Source: Blastomyces gilchristii SLH14081 (taxonomy: Eukaryota; Ascomycota; Eurotiomycetes; Onygenales; Ajellomycetaceae). From it: a stretch of 64,000 nt of DNA. How positions within the stretch are numbered: position 1 is the first letter of the stretch; each line of letters opens with the position of its first letter. Positions 37,261 through 49,178 of this stretch are shown here, piece after piece. Both the position numbers and the translations under genes were made by a program. The DNA is taken from contig NW_003101682.1 of NCBI RefSeq assembly GCF_000003855.2, positions 1,429,148 to 1,493,147 of the forward strand, in the 5' to 3' direction. The notes under the pieces are model-generated. The model did no database searches. It was not told the DNA's origin and was given only the letters and a program-made list of their open reading frames with translations.

Positions 37261-40041
37261 TTAGCGACTGAGGCTAATAACCTTCTTTGCCGCTTCCTCA
37301 AACGAGTCGAATGCATGCAAAGGCAGTCCGCTGTCGGCAATCTAAATTTATCCACGAAAAAAAATTCCGCCGGTTAGTCCTGGTTTACATCCACCATAAT
37401 AAATACCGACACGAGAAGGAAGGAAATGGTAAATAAAAAGGGCGCCGTGACACACCATTTTCTGCCCAAGTTCCTCATTAGTGCCACGTAGGCGGACGAC
37501 GACAGGCACTTTCATATCCAGGTCGCGGAAGGCCATGATGATTCCGTTGGCGATCATATCGCCGAGCGTCAGGCCGCCGAAAATGTTGACGAAGATGGTT
37601 TTCACGCGCGGGTCGGAGAGGATGATGCGGAATGACGACTTTATGGTCTCGGACGTTGCTTTCCCGCCCGTGTCGAGGAAGTTGGCACAGTGGCCACCGT
37701 GATGGGTCAAAGCATCGACTGTGTTCATGGCGAGGCCGGCACCGTTGACTGTAAAAGAGGTAAGGGATTAGGATTTTTCTTTTTTTCCTTTACTTTACTT
37801 GCGCTCTAGGTCAATGGGTTATACGGAGAAAGTGGGTTAGCCTTACCAAGTGTACCGATGCTTCCTTCCCCAGCAAGCCTGTGATGGCTGTTGTTAGAGG
37901 TCTGCTCGGACAAAGATATTTGTGGGCTTAGAGGGGTCGTACTTGACATATACAATACCCTCATTCTCAGCTTCGACTTCCTCCGGGACCTCCTCCGCTT
38001 TGTTTCGCAGCTTATGAATATCTTCCTGCCTCTTAGAACTTTTGAATGCGGCATCATCGAAGCCGAATCGGGCTCCATTAATTTGAAAACTACCATCACT
38101 ACCCACAGAGACCATTGTTTCCAGCACAAAAGCCTCCTTGTTCATAAAAATATCAAGCAGATTTTGTGCGAGCTTCGCAAGAGGCTCTAGAGATGACTCT
38201 CCAAGGTTGAGATGGCTTGCTACCGCACGGATATTAGCCTGGTCGGGAGTGAATTGCGTGCGACCATATGTAAAAGAGAATTTTCTAGAAAGAGAGACCT
38301 GAGTTGCCGGATTAGTGGTCGGAGAAGCCAAAATACACGGTGAGCGTGACTTCCGATCTATCACAATTCCAAATAAGAAATCAGAAGCTTCATTCGACTC
38401 GCCAATCGCAACACCCTTTTCTTTTAATAGATCGAATGACTGGGATTGCTTAAGATAAAGGTTTCTCCGTTGTGACATCATATGCTGCCTTTGAATGGTC
38501 GGCCGACGTAAAGTGTGGAACCCCCTTTGCTGTCTTGAAACAGCGGCGGAAGCGGCCTATGCCTTAACTGTTAGTGGGAGCAATTATGCATGACTAATAT
38601 TTTCAGACGTTGGTCAGGTACCTGAAGTGCAGGCCGTGCGCTCATGTTGCCTAACAACATTTTCATTCCCTCGCCAAAATTCTCTGGATGGTTTACCATG
38701 ACGGCGCCGGCATCTCGTAGCGCTCTGATCTTGGTTTGTGGATCAGGGTCTCCCGGAGCGGCCCAAGCGCCTGCATGACCCATGACTCGGCCTGGAGGCG
38801 CATGAATTCCGCCAACCACAGCCATAATAGGTCTAAATACTCATTATTTATTAGTAAAGGTAACATTTTGACGGGGGAGCGCGTGGGTTTCCATACTTTG
38901 GGTCTACAGTGCGTCTGCGGTAGTCTAGAATCCACTCTGCAGCATCAATTTCAGCTGCTCCTCCAATTTCTCCAACAATGATGATACCGTGCGTGTCCTC
39001 GTCATGCTCTAAAATCTTCAGCGCATCAACGAAGTCCGTACCAGCTAGAACATCTCCTCCAACGCTTATGCAAAGGCTCTGACCCAATCCAGCACGTGTC
39101 GTTGATGCAACGGTTTCATAGCCAAGGGTTCCGGACTTGGCGACAATCCCGATATTACCGGGCGAGAAACAGGGAAGAGGCTGGAATCCGATTCGACATT
39201 TACCAATAGCGGAAATTATACCAGGACAGTTGGCGCCAACCAGGCGGGATTTCGATTGCGTTTGAAGCATTGCATGTACCTAGTGGTGCCCGGTCAGAAA
39301 ATCCGAAAATAAATGGGTCAGTGGCCGGGTAATCCCCACTCGAAGCATATCATGAACGGGAACATGCTCTGCTACCGCCACGATGAGAGGAATCTCTGCC
39401 GCGATAGCCTCTTCGATAGCCTGTGCCGTTTGTGGGCCTGGTACGTAGATGGCAGTCGCATCTGGTTTTGTTTTTTCTTGTGCCTAATATTGGTTACGCG
39501 AGTCAGTGGCATTTCCCACGCACCAAATTTCCAACATAGAATAACCACATACCACTTGTACTGATGGGAAAATAGGTAGCCCGAGGTGTTCACCTTCCAC
39601 TCCTGGCTTTACGCCGCCAACGATCTTGGTGCCCCATGTCAAAGACTCTTTCACATTCGCGGTCGCCTGCAGCACACTTTAGCCGGCGTAATCTCAAGAA
39701 GAGTCGTTATTGCAAATAGTAATTACCTGTCTGCCTATTATTCAAAATCTCAGCTGCTGTTTATGTACAACACATAGGCTAGAGCCCAATAAAATATAGA
39801 ATAGAGCCCAAAATTCTATAACCAAGGCAAAAGATGTATATACAACATCAAACATACCTGTAAACCCCTGGAAAAGGACCCTGGTATGTGCTCCAATTTT
39901 CAGGTTAGGAAGAGTATCAGCATAGCTCCCAGTCCGTAATGACGTTGAGAATTGGGAATTTAGACATTGGCCAATTCGAGCAATAGATGGTAGATGGAGG
40001 CGGCACGATGCCAGTGAAGCGGTTATGGAGTTGAGAAGCAT
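37261..40041 (-). CDS. Fused succinyl-CoA ligase alpha/beta-like protein
   Basis: Single chain joining a complete succinyl-CoA ligase alpha-type half to a shortened beta-type half. Ten exons in phase: 40041..39858, 39734..39727 (8 bp), 39666..39553, 39483..39340, 39279..38897, 38832..38622, 38556..37943, 37878..37847, 37748..37456 and 37341..37261, giving 687 residues. The N-terminus looks like a mitochondrial presequence (SCRLHLPSIARIGQ). The alpha half has VLFQGFTG, NCPGII, GIVAKSGTLGYETV and MGHAGA with the phospho-His about 297. The beta half starts RNLYLKQSQSFDLLKEKG and ends with NGAGLAMNTVDAL, CANFLDTGGKAT and IFVNIFGGLTLGD. The Lys/Gly-rich ATP-grasp core is not recognisable, so nucleotide binding may be lost or changed. 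The true reaction is uncertain. Confidence 0.88.
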
Positions 40042-41351
40042 GGCTCATAACAGCCGAGATTCGCCAATGGTCCACGTTTGTCACTGGATGCGCTCTCAAA
40101 GTTCGAAATCCGGGGCTTTTTGCGACAAGAGGAGGAACGAACAGGAAAAACAGCTGGATTTCCGGTAGTTGCAACCCAAGAGGCAAAAATGAAATGAGAG
40201 GAGCCTCTATTTATTTGGGACAGGGGAATTTATCAAAAAAAAAAAGAAAAAAGAAAAAAAAAGAAAGAAAGAAAGCGAGTGAACTGAACAAACTGGGGGG
40301 GAATCAAGGTATGATAATGCAAGGTATGATAAATTACCAGATGCATATATACAAGTGGAGGCGGCTTCTCCACACAAGTTGTCAAGCGAAACGCATGCTA
40401 GGACCGCACCTCGCCGTGATTTGTGCGAGGTGGAGGTCAAGCTCCGAGAGTGGGTACTATGTTAGCCGATGCTCGGGAATGGTCGAGAAGAGTCCGCAGA
40501 AAAGAGCAAATAATAATAAGTGGTGCCGGATGATGTTAGAAGTGCATTCATAAAGTTCCGGCCAGGCTTGCGTTGAACCCGGTAGCGCAAACCAAAAATC
40601 TTTGAGCGTTCACTCGTGCTAAATGGGGGTCTATGTACATTACTATGCAGCTCGCCCCAAGTTTCGCGCCTGTAGCTATGCTCTGGTATAAAAGGTTGAT
40701 GCTGAGAGACTACCGAGCTATTTTGCCCATGTGCTTGGTGGCAGAGGCTGTTTGGAACATGAACTTTCCACGCTATTTTAATAGCCTCGGGATTGAGCCG
40801 AAAGCCATTCATACGGACCCTACCCTGAGCCCTAAGTTCTGGGTCAGATCGGACTCCCGCCGTAGCAATTCCCAGGCAAAGAGGGGAAATGGATGATGGG
40901 CTACAGACATGTAGCCCAGCTGTGGTTGGAGGTTTGAGACAAGCAACGAAACGTTCCACTCGAACGACATGAGCTCAGAATACGTGGACAGCCGATTTAT
41001 GCGCGACCATGAAGAAACCAAGGAGTTTGTAGATCTTCCACAAGGGACAGGCAAAGTCTCCGTCTCTTATGTATAGGGCTGTGTCTTTCTCCTTCACACA
41101 ACAGAGTCCTGGCTCGCTGTTTACCTAAGCATGATTGACAAAAACGGCTAGACTACACGTGATGGATTACACGTGATTAAAGGTCTTGGCATGAGATTAT
41201 GTAATGTGACGAACAAAGGGGGGGAGCAAACTAGCGGGGAGCGAGGAGTGGCGAATGTTCACCGGCGACCTACTATATAGTGTGTACATTCATACATCTG
41301 TATACAGCGTACACCGGTTGATGCGGGTGAGGCTGGTCAGTGCTGCTTACA
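40042..41351. other. Intergenic, no confident gene
   Basis: Divergent promoter region between the ligase gene (-) and the small coiled-coil gene (+). A 165-codon frame at 40462-40959 (-) and an 87-codon frame at 40633-40896 (+) overlap each other, without recognisable motifs or splice context. Confidence 0.45.
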
Positions 41352-42097
41352 ATGGCTGAATCCCATTCTAAAGGCATGTATAACACTCGCAAGTCAAAAC
41401 CAGCAAGGCAGCGGAGTCTTTCTTGAAACCAAATTTTGGAAAGATTCTAACCAACAAATGCAAAACAGAAAGAAATGAAGCAGATGCCAAAGCCCTCCTC
41501 CACGCCTCCTTCAAAAACCTCTCCATAAACACTGACCCCACCACTAAGAAAACCCCACCCAGGAAAAAATCCTCTCCCGTCACAGAATCATGGGAAGACG
41601 AGCCCCTCTCCTCCCCATCGTCCTCCTCAGATGAACATGAAGACGGCATAACCCCTCCGGCCTCCGCAACCCTAAGATCCCCAATCACCACAACCACCAC
41701 CTCCTCCTCAACTGGCAGCAGCACCCCTTCCTCCCAGGTACAGGCCGGCACGCATGCTCCCCCTCCAACCCCTATCTCCCCACAAAACAGCTCCCTACCA
41801 CGCTGGGTCCCCGACCTTCCGTCCGCCTGTAACAGTATCCCGCCCCCACGCCATGCCGCTTCCACTCCCTCTCCACCCTCCGGTATGGAAAGGAGACCGG
41901 AAAAACAGACTGCCGTCGCGAGTCGTATGATCGCCGGCGCACTGGGGATACGGGCTCCCAAACGCACGGAGGAGCAGAGGGCGTATGATCGGGCCATGAG
42001 GGAGAAGGAGGCGAAGCGGAGGGAGAGGGAGAGGGAATTGGCGAATATGAGGCGGATGGAAGAGGAGAGGGCGAAGGCGGCGGTTTGGGAGGAGTAA
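41352..42097 (+). CDS. Small Ser/Pro-rich protein with C-terminal charged helix; possible frameshift
   Basis: The long frame, from about 41405 to 42097, starts KAAESFLKPNFGKILTNKCK and continues NEADAKALLHASFKNLSINT. A Ser/Thr/Pro-rich middle follows, then a highly charged helix (KRTEEQRAYDRAMREKEAKR) to the stop. It has no Met near its start. The only nearby ATG (41352, MAESHSKGMYNTRKSKPA) is in another frame and meets a stop at once. Either one base is missing near 41403, or a 26-bp intron (41378..41403) joins the frames, which is shorter than normal. Family not firmly recognised; the protein looks conserved, with unknown function. Likely expressed if the frameshift is an assembly error. 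Confidence 0.6.
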
Positions 42098-43611
42098 TCT
42101 GGAAGGATTTATATACATATATATAAACTATCCGTGTATGCTTGTATTTTTATTTTTTTTCGGGGATCCTGGCATTTATGTCTCATCTTTTTCTTTTTTA
42201 CATTTTGCGGGGGAGTTTAGTCTTGGATAGTTATGGTTCTTTTGATATATGATTGGATAGATATATCCATCTTATTGCCTTTGTCATGGTTTGTGGCGGT
42301 AATAATAACTGTTAATCTAATTAACTCACGATTTATTCTAACATTACCAACCATTCCCTAGTTTTTGTAACTGTAGTTACATATAAATTTTATCTTGTGT
42401 TTACGGGAAAGTTCTGTTGGTAACCGGTATATTTTTTCCTTAAAAAAAAAAGACTTCACTTAGCATAGTTCTCCTAGTGTATGGATATGGGCACCAAGGT
42501 TGTATGATCTTAACTGGACCGCAAGAATGGATGAAATAGGATGCTAAAGGCACAGAAAGTAAATTAGATAAGCAAATATGTGTACCGGCGGTTTATTATC
42601 TCTCGCCACTAATTACATTTCCTTTTCATTCCATGAGAAATTCCCAAATGTCTCCTCCCTAAGATCGAATTATCCTCCCTCCACTGCAGTTCGAATACGA
42701 CGTCACCAGCCGGGACCAGCGGAAAAGAATTTAATTAGAAAGCGCTAAATCACAGGAACATGCGCAGAAAAGCAGAGCGGGGAAGGATGGGCACAAGCAG
42801 CACGTTCAGACACAGCTCAGATCACAGAAACGGGACAGATGTGAAAGCTCAGGCACAGAGCATGTCTCTCATAGTATCTATCTTCTCCCCATGGCTGGGC
42901 CCCTTTTTTTTCGTTTTCTTGTTTTGGGTCGCAACACAAACGCTAAAAAAAAAACGAGAGTAGAGAGGGAAGGCGGAGGTTCGCTGCACGGAATAAAACT
43001 GTCTAACCAAGAACAAAGCAAAGTGTCTTAGAGAAAACGTGAGAAACGGGGCCAACAAGTGGTGAATAACGTCGGTGAGGAATATCACAGTCGTTACACA
43101 AAGCATGGGCCCTGTTAACTTTTGGCACCTGCAGAGAAGTATGTCTTGCATTGACGATATTTTTTGCCCACTAAGCTAAGACATTTTTCAGTCGTATGTG
43201 CTGCGGCTGATTCAGATACAGGAAACATAAAAAATCACGAGTATGTAGAGAGTTTCATAAAAAGGACGAGATGCGGAAGAGCTACAATGGCTCATCAACA
43301 GCTTTTGGTTATAAAAAACCTGATACAGGGAAAAAAAAAAAAAAAAAAAAAGGGGGGGGGGGGGGGGGAGGGGGGTCGGTTCACAGCAGGGATATGGCCT
43401 TCTAAGTGTGCCATTCCAGAAAATTTTGGGCTTAGATTAGGATATGTCATAAAAAACGAGAAAGAGAACTGTGAGAGAGGGAAGAAAAGTGGTCAGTTAC
43501 GAGGTGCTTGTGTTTTGCTCTGGTTTTGTTTAGGGCGCAAGGGACTGTGCATTTATCTCTTTACTCACTTCGTTGCATCGGGTAGATGGGCAGATAAGCA
43601 GATAAGTCTAG
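42098..43611. other. Convergent 3' region
   Basis: Lies between the coiled-coil gene (+) and SUMO (-). T-rich tracts near 42150 and adjacent poly(A)/poly(G) runs at 43330-43377. A plus-strand frame at 43164-43688 spans the homopolymers and antisense SUMO and is not called. Confidence 0.5.
43330..43377 (+). repeat. Adjacent poly(A) and poly(G) runs
   Basis: About 21 A followed by about 27 mostly G residues; true lengths are likely uncertain. Confidence 0.85.
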
Positions 43612-44009
43612 TTAGCCACCAACTTGTTCTTGGTGTACCTCTAGGGTATCGCCATCGGCCATATCGAGCTGCAGATAAAATCAATTAGCAACAGGTAACC
43701 GGGAAAAAAAGAAAGTTCCAAAACCTCGCTGGGTGAATGCGCCAACCCATGCGGAGGGTTTTTTGTATGTGAGAAACTCACAGTATCTGGTGTGTCATCC
43801 TGTCGGACCCGAGTTCCATCAAACAGAAAGCGCACTGCCGAGATATCTTTGCCTTGTCGCGTGCAGAACGCTTCCATTAGTTTTTTGAGTTGTGTCGTGC
43901 GCTTGATCTTAAAGAAAACCTCATTGTTGTTGTCGGTCACTTTGATATTCAGGTGTTCTGTTGGAGGGGGCGCCGTTGTGGCCTGATTATCTTGTGGTGG
44001 CTGATCCAT
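43612..44009 (-). CDS. SUMO (ubiquitin-like modifier, Smt3)
   Basis: Ubiquitin-like protein conjugated to lysines of nuclear targets. Two exons, 44009..43782 and 43668..43612, in phase, give 94 residues. After a disordered Gln/Pro N-terminus, the fold starts HLNIKVTDNNNEVFFKIKRT, then TQLKKLMEAFCTRQGKD, FLFDGTRVRQDDTPDT and, across the intron, LDMADGDTLEVHQEQVGG. The frame ends directly at the Gly-Gly, so no C-terminal extension is present for a protease to remove. The predicted product already has the mature end. Identification is firm. Confidence 0.95.
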
Positions 44010-44609
44010 GGCTTGGTATTCAAGAGATTTGCGTCAAGAGAGTGGTAGGCGGGACCTGATATGTCTGCTGTGCTGTGCCTGTGAGAAGACCAATACATTA
44101 GCTATCGCAAACCAGAGGCGTACAAGATAGTGGTGACAATCAAAAGAAAGAACTTACAGAAGATCCTGTGAGGCGTTGTTGTTGTTATGGTGCGGGCTAG
44201 ACTTGATGAGCCTGTAGTAGCTGTGAAGGGGAAGTTGAAGGTTTAATACAATAGATATGGCAAAATATATGGAACATTCCAGAGGTGCACAAGTTAGCGG
44301 AAATCAAAAGAACCTATAAAGGATCCTGGGAGGCCTGGGTTGGCGGGTGTGTTGTAGCTTCGGGTGGGCGAAAGGGTGAGTATGGGATGAGTGGGTGGTG
44401 ATAAATGCGCGGCTGCCCTTCGGCGAACAGGAAAATCTATTTTGCCGCCCGGAGCCTGCGCTGTTGCCGCTGGATCAGTCAAACCTCCAGTGCAAAACAA
44501 GCGCAACAGTTGGAACATGTGATAGTTTAAGATATCAATCTGCGCAACCCAAGACGCCAACTTCAAGTGAACGAAGGGGTTGTTCGGATTCATCAGCGAG
44601 GGTCCTAAG
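44010..44609. other. SUMO/CMC4 divergent promoter
   Basis: A 99-codon frame on the minus strand (44294-44593) has an Arg-rich, presequence-like middle but no partner exon or family match. It may be upstream leader sequence of the SUMO transcript. Not called as a gene. Confidence 0.45.
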
Positions 44610-45073
44610 ATGGTTAGAGAAGCCCTCTATTTCAACGTGTTGATTTTATGGTTTTTGAAAGAATGCGGCTGATATCACGGTTAGGGACTGAAAGAAGACG
44701 TTGCATACGATCCACCTTGCCACCCAAGAGCAGTATGTAGAATTGTTCACTTGTGAAAAAATGCCTTTCATTCCTTATGTGTTGGTTATGCTAACTATTC
44801 TGTCCCTAATAAGTGTGCGATCCAAGGTAGAAACTTTTCCTTCTCACACATAATTCATACTAGCTCGCGGCGTTGACTAAACTGTTGATAGCATGTCTCA
44901 CCAGGAACTCATATAAGGAAGAAAGATGTCAGAAACAGATAGACGCGCTATATCAATGTTGCAGCGCATTTTATGAGGCACGGGGCAAAAACGCACGAAC
45001 CCCAAGTTGTCCAAAACCCGAGCTTCTGAGATTGAAGATGAAGCAACGGGAGCAGGCGAGGAACGCGAAGTGA
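44610..45073 (+). CDS. cmc4: Twin Cx9C mitochondrial intermembrane-space protein Cmc4
   Basis: Small CHCH-type protein of the mitochondrial intermembrane space, imported by the Mia40 disulfide relay. Proposed exons are 44610..44612 (ATG only), 44685..44732, 44814..44826 (13 bp) and 44892..45073, giving 81 residues. The product reads MGLKEDVAYDPPCHPRA, then CAIQACLTRNSYKEERCQ, then QIDALYQCCSAFYEARG, then SCPKPELLRLKMKQRE, matching the Cys pattern and basic C-terminus of yeast Cmc4 (73 residues). The last three exons are well supported by phase and the Cys pattern. The ATG-only first exon is a best guess: an in-frame TAG lies just before 44685, and a GTTAGA donor follows ATG at 44612, giving a 72-bp intron. 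Confidence 0.78.
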
Positions 45074-45635
45074 AGATTTTTTCAGGATGATTCTGGTGGA
45101 AATTAGAATAGAAGTAGTCTGTATTTTGAAGCATGCGAAAAGGGCAGGGAACTAAGCTTTCATAGTCAGTTGATAATAAGTAACTATTAAAAATCTGTAA
45201 CAATCACTCTTCTAAGTCTTCATGCTTGCCAATAAATTGGATCCAACCAGAATATGTATAGGATTGTCGAATTCAATCTAAGACGCTCGTGAGCACGCAA
45301 GAGGACCCAAGGGACCTGAACAAACACCGAATGAGCTTCCATGAAGAAGTTCGTCTGATCCGAGACTCTAATGAACGCCTATTGACATTTATTGAAGAAA
45401 AGAGAAAGGAAAAAAAAGGGCAACCATGCGACAGAGTTTTTATGTGAGGTCGGAGGGCGGCTAGTCCCATTTAGGACTAGTTATTTTCGCTTTGCGGTCG
45501 CAGAAAGGAAAAAGGTTTATGAGCGACTTGAAGCTAACCTTCAAGATCCTGTTATTTGTTTACCAGGACAATTGAGCTCCACGCTTGTTCTGCTGCCTAC
45601 GCTCTATTGAACCCAGCGGTTTGTCAACGAGGCCA
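45074..45635. other. Intergenic, no gene seen
   Basis: Separates CMC4 from the nucleoporin gene on the same strand. Only short frames. Confidence 0.5.
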
Positions 45636-48600
45636 TGGCGCCGTTGACGTATTCGTCCGGATTCCCTCTGAGCCAGCACAATGGATCTGCTGCTGTGAGT
45701 ACAGTACTGCCTATGCACTTGCGATCCCATATTGATGTTGGCTAACACACCCAGACTACCCAAGCTCCAACTAGCCGCCTCCATGATGTGGAAATAATAG
45801 AAATCGATGATGACGATGAAGAGGAAGAGGAGGAAGACAGCTTAGAAGATGAATTGGAGGATGAGGACGAGGAAGAGGAGGATGAAGAAGAGGATGAAGA
45901 AGAGGATGAAGAAGATGACGAGGACGGAGAAGAGGACGAAGAAATGACTGGGACGGATTCTATGGAAGAGAGAAGTTCTGATTTTGAAGAGAGTGATCAA
46001 GGTTCGTGTACTCCTTTAATTTAAAGGTCTGACAAAAAACAGTTGGATACATGTATTCTGTGCTAATCTATGACAACTAGATGCCATAACGATTTCCTCC
46101 GGCCCAGCTTCCCCGGGCCTACTAACAACTTCCGATATACAACAAGTTCTCAACCCACTTCGAAACACAGCAGACCGCGTGACAAGCCAAATCGAAGCCT
46201 TTGCCCAGAGCTTAAACCAGTTCAAACAGCATGCTCGCGGCGCGCGTCCAGGCGACCCAGAGACATTTCGTGAAGCTTGCAGATTGGTCCAGAAATATCA
46301 AAAGATTGCGGAGACAGCCGCAAAGGAGATTTCAAGGAACAATAACCTTCGAAAAGTAAAACAATCAGCAATTAATCGAGGCACGGGAGCTAGTCAAGGC
46401 CCCAATCGTGGGAAACTGGATGAGCAACTCAGGCGTTGGGAGTTGGAAGCTGAAACTTGGGAGTTATTTTTTCATATGCTCTCCATTGACGACCCTGAGT
46501 CACGCACCCGAGCACAAAGAGCTCAACAAACTGTCTTACAATCGCTCCATCGATACTCTTCCGACAAGGATGTTTGGGATAAGTTCCTCGAAGCGGACCG
46601 CTTTTCATTAGAGAACGTCGTTGTATTAAAATGGCTAGAGAAAACAGCAAGATCATCGCCCCAAGATATCGATGGGTTGATTTCGGAATTGGAAACCCAA
46701 GCTGAAAGAGGTCAGGGGCTGTGGGCCCATGGCTGGCTCTACACGAAAGAAGCAATCAAAGGCGCAAAACGACTACGATCGTGGCCACAGCCGCTAGAGC
46801 CTGATGATCCAGGGCTGACGATGTCACTGCTGAGTGTAGAGAAACAAGAACCCCTTGTCACTCAGTTGGATCCTGATGCTGTCACCCGGCAACAGCATGG
46901 ACTTCAGAAACAAGATCAGTTCTATGAGCAAGCGGCTTGGTTAACATGTTGGAAGATGCTGAGGCAGGGCCAAAGCTGGAAAAAGATTCAAGAGTGGTCT
47001 CATGAACGATTAGAGAACTGGAGGGCGATCAGTGTTTGCGGCACCCCTGCTGAGGATGAAAATAATGCTGCAGATTCTGGTCTCACTCGACTGATGAGCT
47101 GCCGATCCCAGGAGGCATGGAGAAGCGCGTGCCTAGCCCTTGCTAACAATCCTGTAACTAGCAACTTTGAGAAGGCTGTATACGCGCTTATCTGTGGTGA
47201 AGCTGAGCCAGCTTACGCTATTTGCCAGGGTTGGGGTGACTACATCTATGTGTTTTTTAATCGCTCAATCCTCGCGCGGTACAGAGAATTTTGCAAGCAA
47301 TTTCATCGGAAATTGAGCTTCTCTCCCACAACAGATATGGTTTTGTCCCTTGATCCTCCAGCATACGACAACATTCTCACCTTTCTGGATAATGTTAGGC
47401 GGAACGACAGAACTGCCGTTGAGGCTAGGAACCCATACCGTACTATCCAAGCAGCCATCCTGAGCAAAAATTACAACTCATTCTTTTTCCACCAAGCGAA
47501 CGCTGTCTCAAAGGCTGCTAGTCTATCCAACAAAGCAACTCTCGTTCCGAAAACTGTCATTGCCAATGTTGATGATGCTTCCCTGATTGCAGCTCGAGAT
47601 GAGGATGCTATTCGTATCATCAGCCACTTGTTTCTCGTTTTACAATCCCTTGGATATGTCCGTTCTGACTCACATTTTGTTCAAACTGCAACAGTCAATG
47701 TTATTGGCTACATCAACCTCCTCCGCAAAGCGGGCAAACTCGAGCTCATCCCGCTCTATGCGTCGCTACTTCCGGAGAATACCGCACACATGGTACTTGG
47801 AAACGTGTTGATTGATATTGTTGAGCCTGAGGACCGGGAGAGGCAGGTAACGATAATGAGGAGGCTAAATATCAACCTTTCAGCCATCATCGAGTGCCAG
47901 TGGCAATTAGTAACTTCCCAAGCCGATGCAAAGGAAGATAAAACGACTACTATTCGATTGAAGAGGAGTGTTATTCATCAAGCAAAGGGGCCAGGCAGAA
48001 TCGGGCCTATAAAGAAGAATCTCATTGGCCGCCGCATTTCGCACGAAGACGAATATCTGATTCGCTGTTTGGAATGGCATCGCTATGCGGATGATCAATT
48101 GCCAAACATCTGCCCGAGAGGTACACATTTATACAAAAGATTTATGGGTAAGACATCCTCGTTAGAAGTCTCCGGGTTCTTTAAAAAAAGGAATTCAAAG
48201 CTAATGTAGAACGAATTTTTTTTAAAAAAAAGGTGCTGGGCGTCTTGCTGCAGCTCGCGAGCTTTTTAATCGTGTTCGCGTCGACATGGTCCCGGGCGAC
48301 ATTACGGGATTAGGCCACTCACCTTTTCAAATTTTGGCAAATGGCTCCGAAAATGGATTCGATGAACCTACCAGCCCAATGAAATCAAGCCCGACGAAGA
48401 GCCCTCTGAAATCAGGCATCCCGAGACGACGCCCATTATCGAGCAATCTCAGAGCAGAGCTATATCTGCAATCGCATACAATGCGTGATTTGGAATGCCT
48501 CATCGCGGCATTCGATGCTTTGGAGACGTGGGCCGGACAGATGGATCAATATGAACAGTAAGGATCTAATGCACACCACAAAACCCCCATTTATCTGTTT

Positions 48601-49178
48601 TATATCTTTCCTCCATTCTAACTTTTCCACTATAGTCTCTCTGATAAGCAGCAAACAAAAGAGTTCCGGAAAACGTTACAGGCAACGATAGACACGATCA
48701 CAGAACGTATCGAACCCCTCTGCGGTGATTGGCTATCTTACCCAACAGATGGTAAGTAAAAATGAATGCCCACTTTTACTTCCAATTAACCTCATCATTT
48801 TAAACTTAACTCGATACTAACCATTTTTGACCTTGGTAATATTTAGACCTGGAAGCAACCGAGCTCGAATTCATAAAATCAACATATCTGCCAGAAGTCA
48901 TCCTGGCATACCACAGCGCACTTTTCTTCGCAGGCCACACGATTGGGCGCGAGGTCCTCACTCAGTGCATGATGCTTTCCTCCGTCGTAGCCTCATCGCC
49001 ATCGCTCACGAACAGTTTTATTGCATCTGGGCGTATGTGCGAATTGGTAGACGCACTGGCACTGTCGAGCATTGCGATGATGAGTGCGAAGGAGTCGAAG
49101 TTGGGGAAGAAGCTGGAGGATGGGGCGTCGCTTGATATCTGGAAGATTAAACCGCAGCAGGATGGGGAGTTAGTTTAG
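45636..49178 (+). CDS. nup84: Nucleoporin Nup84/Nup107
   Basis: Stalk subunit of the Y-shaped Nup84/Nup107-160 complex of the nuclear pore scaffold. Six exons, 45636..45695, 45755..46001, 46081..48147, 48233..48557, 48636..48751 and 48847..49178, all in phase, give 1,048 residues. A disordered N-terminus carries a long Asp/Glu run (about 32-85). The alpha-helical Nup84/Nup107 solenoid follows, with RRWELEAETWELFFHMLS, QGLWAHGWLYTKEAIKGAKR, FYEQAAWLTCWKMLRQGQSW, GWGDYIYVFFNRSI and PFQILANG. The ATG-proximal exon is short (20 codons). Domain order and length fit fungal Nup84; identification is from remembered family features. Confidence 0.92.

Noticed and set aside
43164..43688. 174-codon plus-strand frame
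   Set aside because: It spans poly(A)/poly(G) runs and is antisense to the SUMO second exon.
44294..44593. Mitochondrial-presequence-like minus-strand frame
   Set aside because: No partner exon could be spliced to it in phase. It may be leader sequence of the SUMO transcript.
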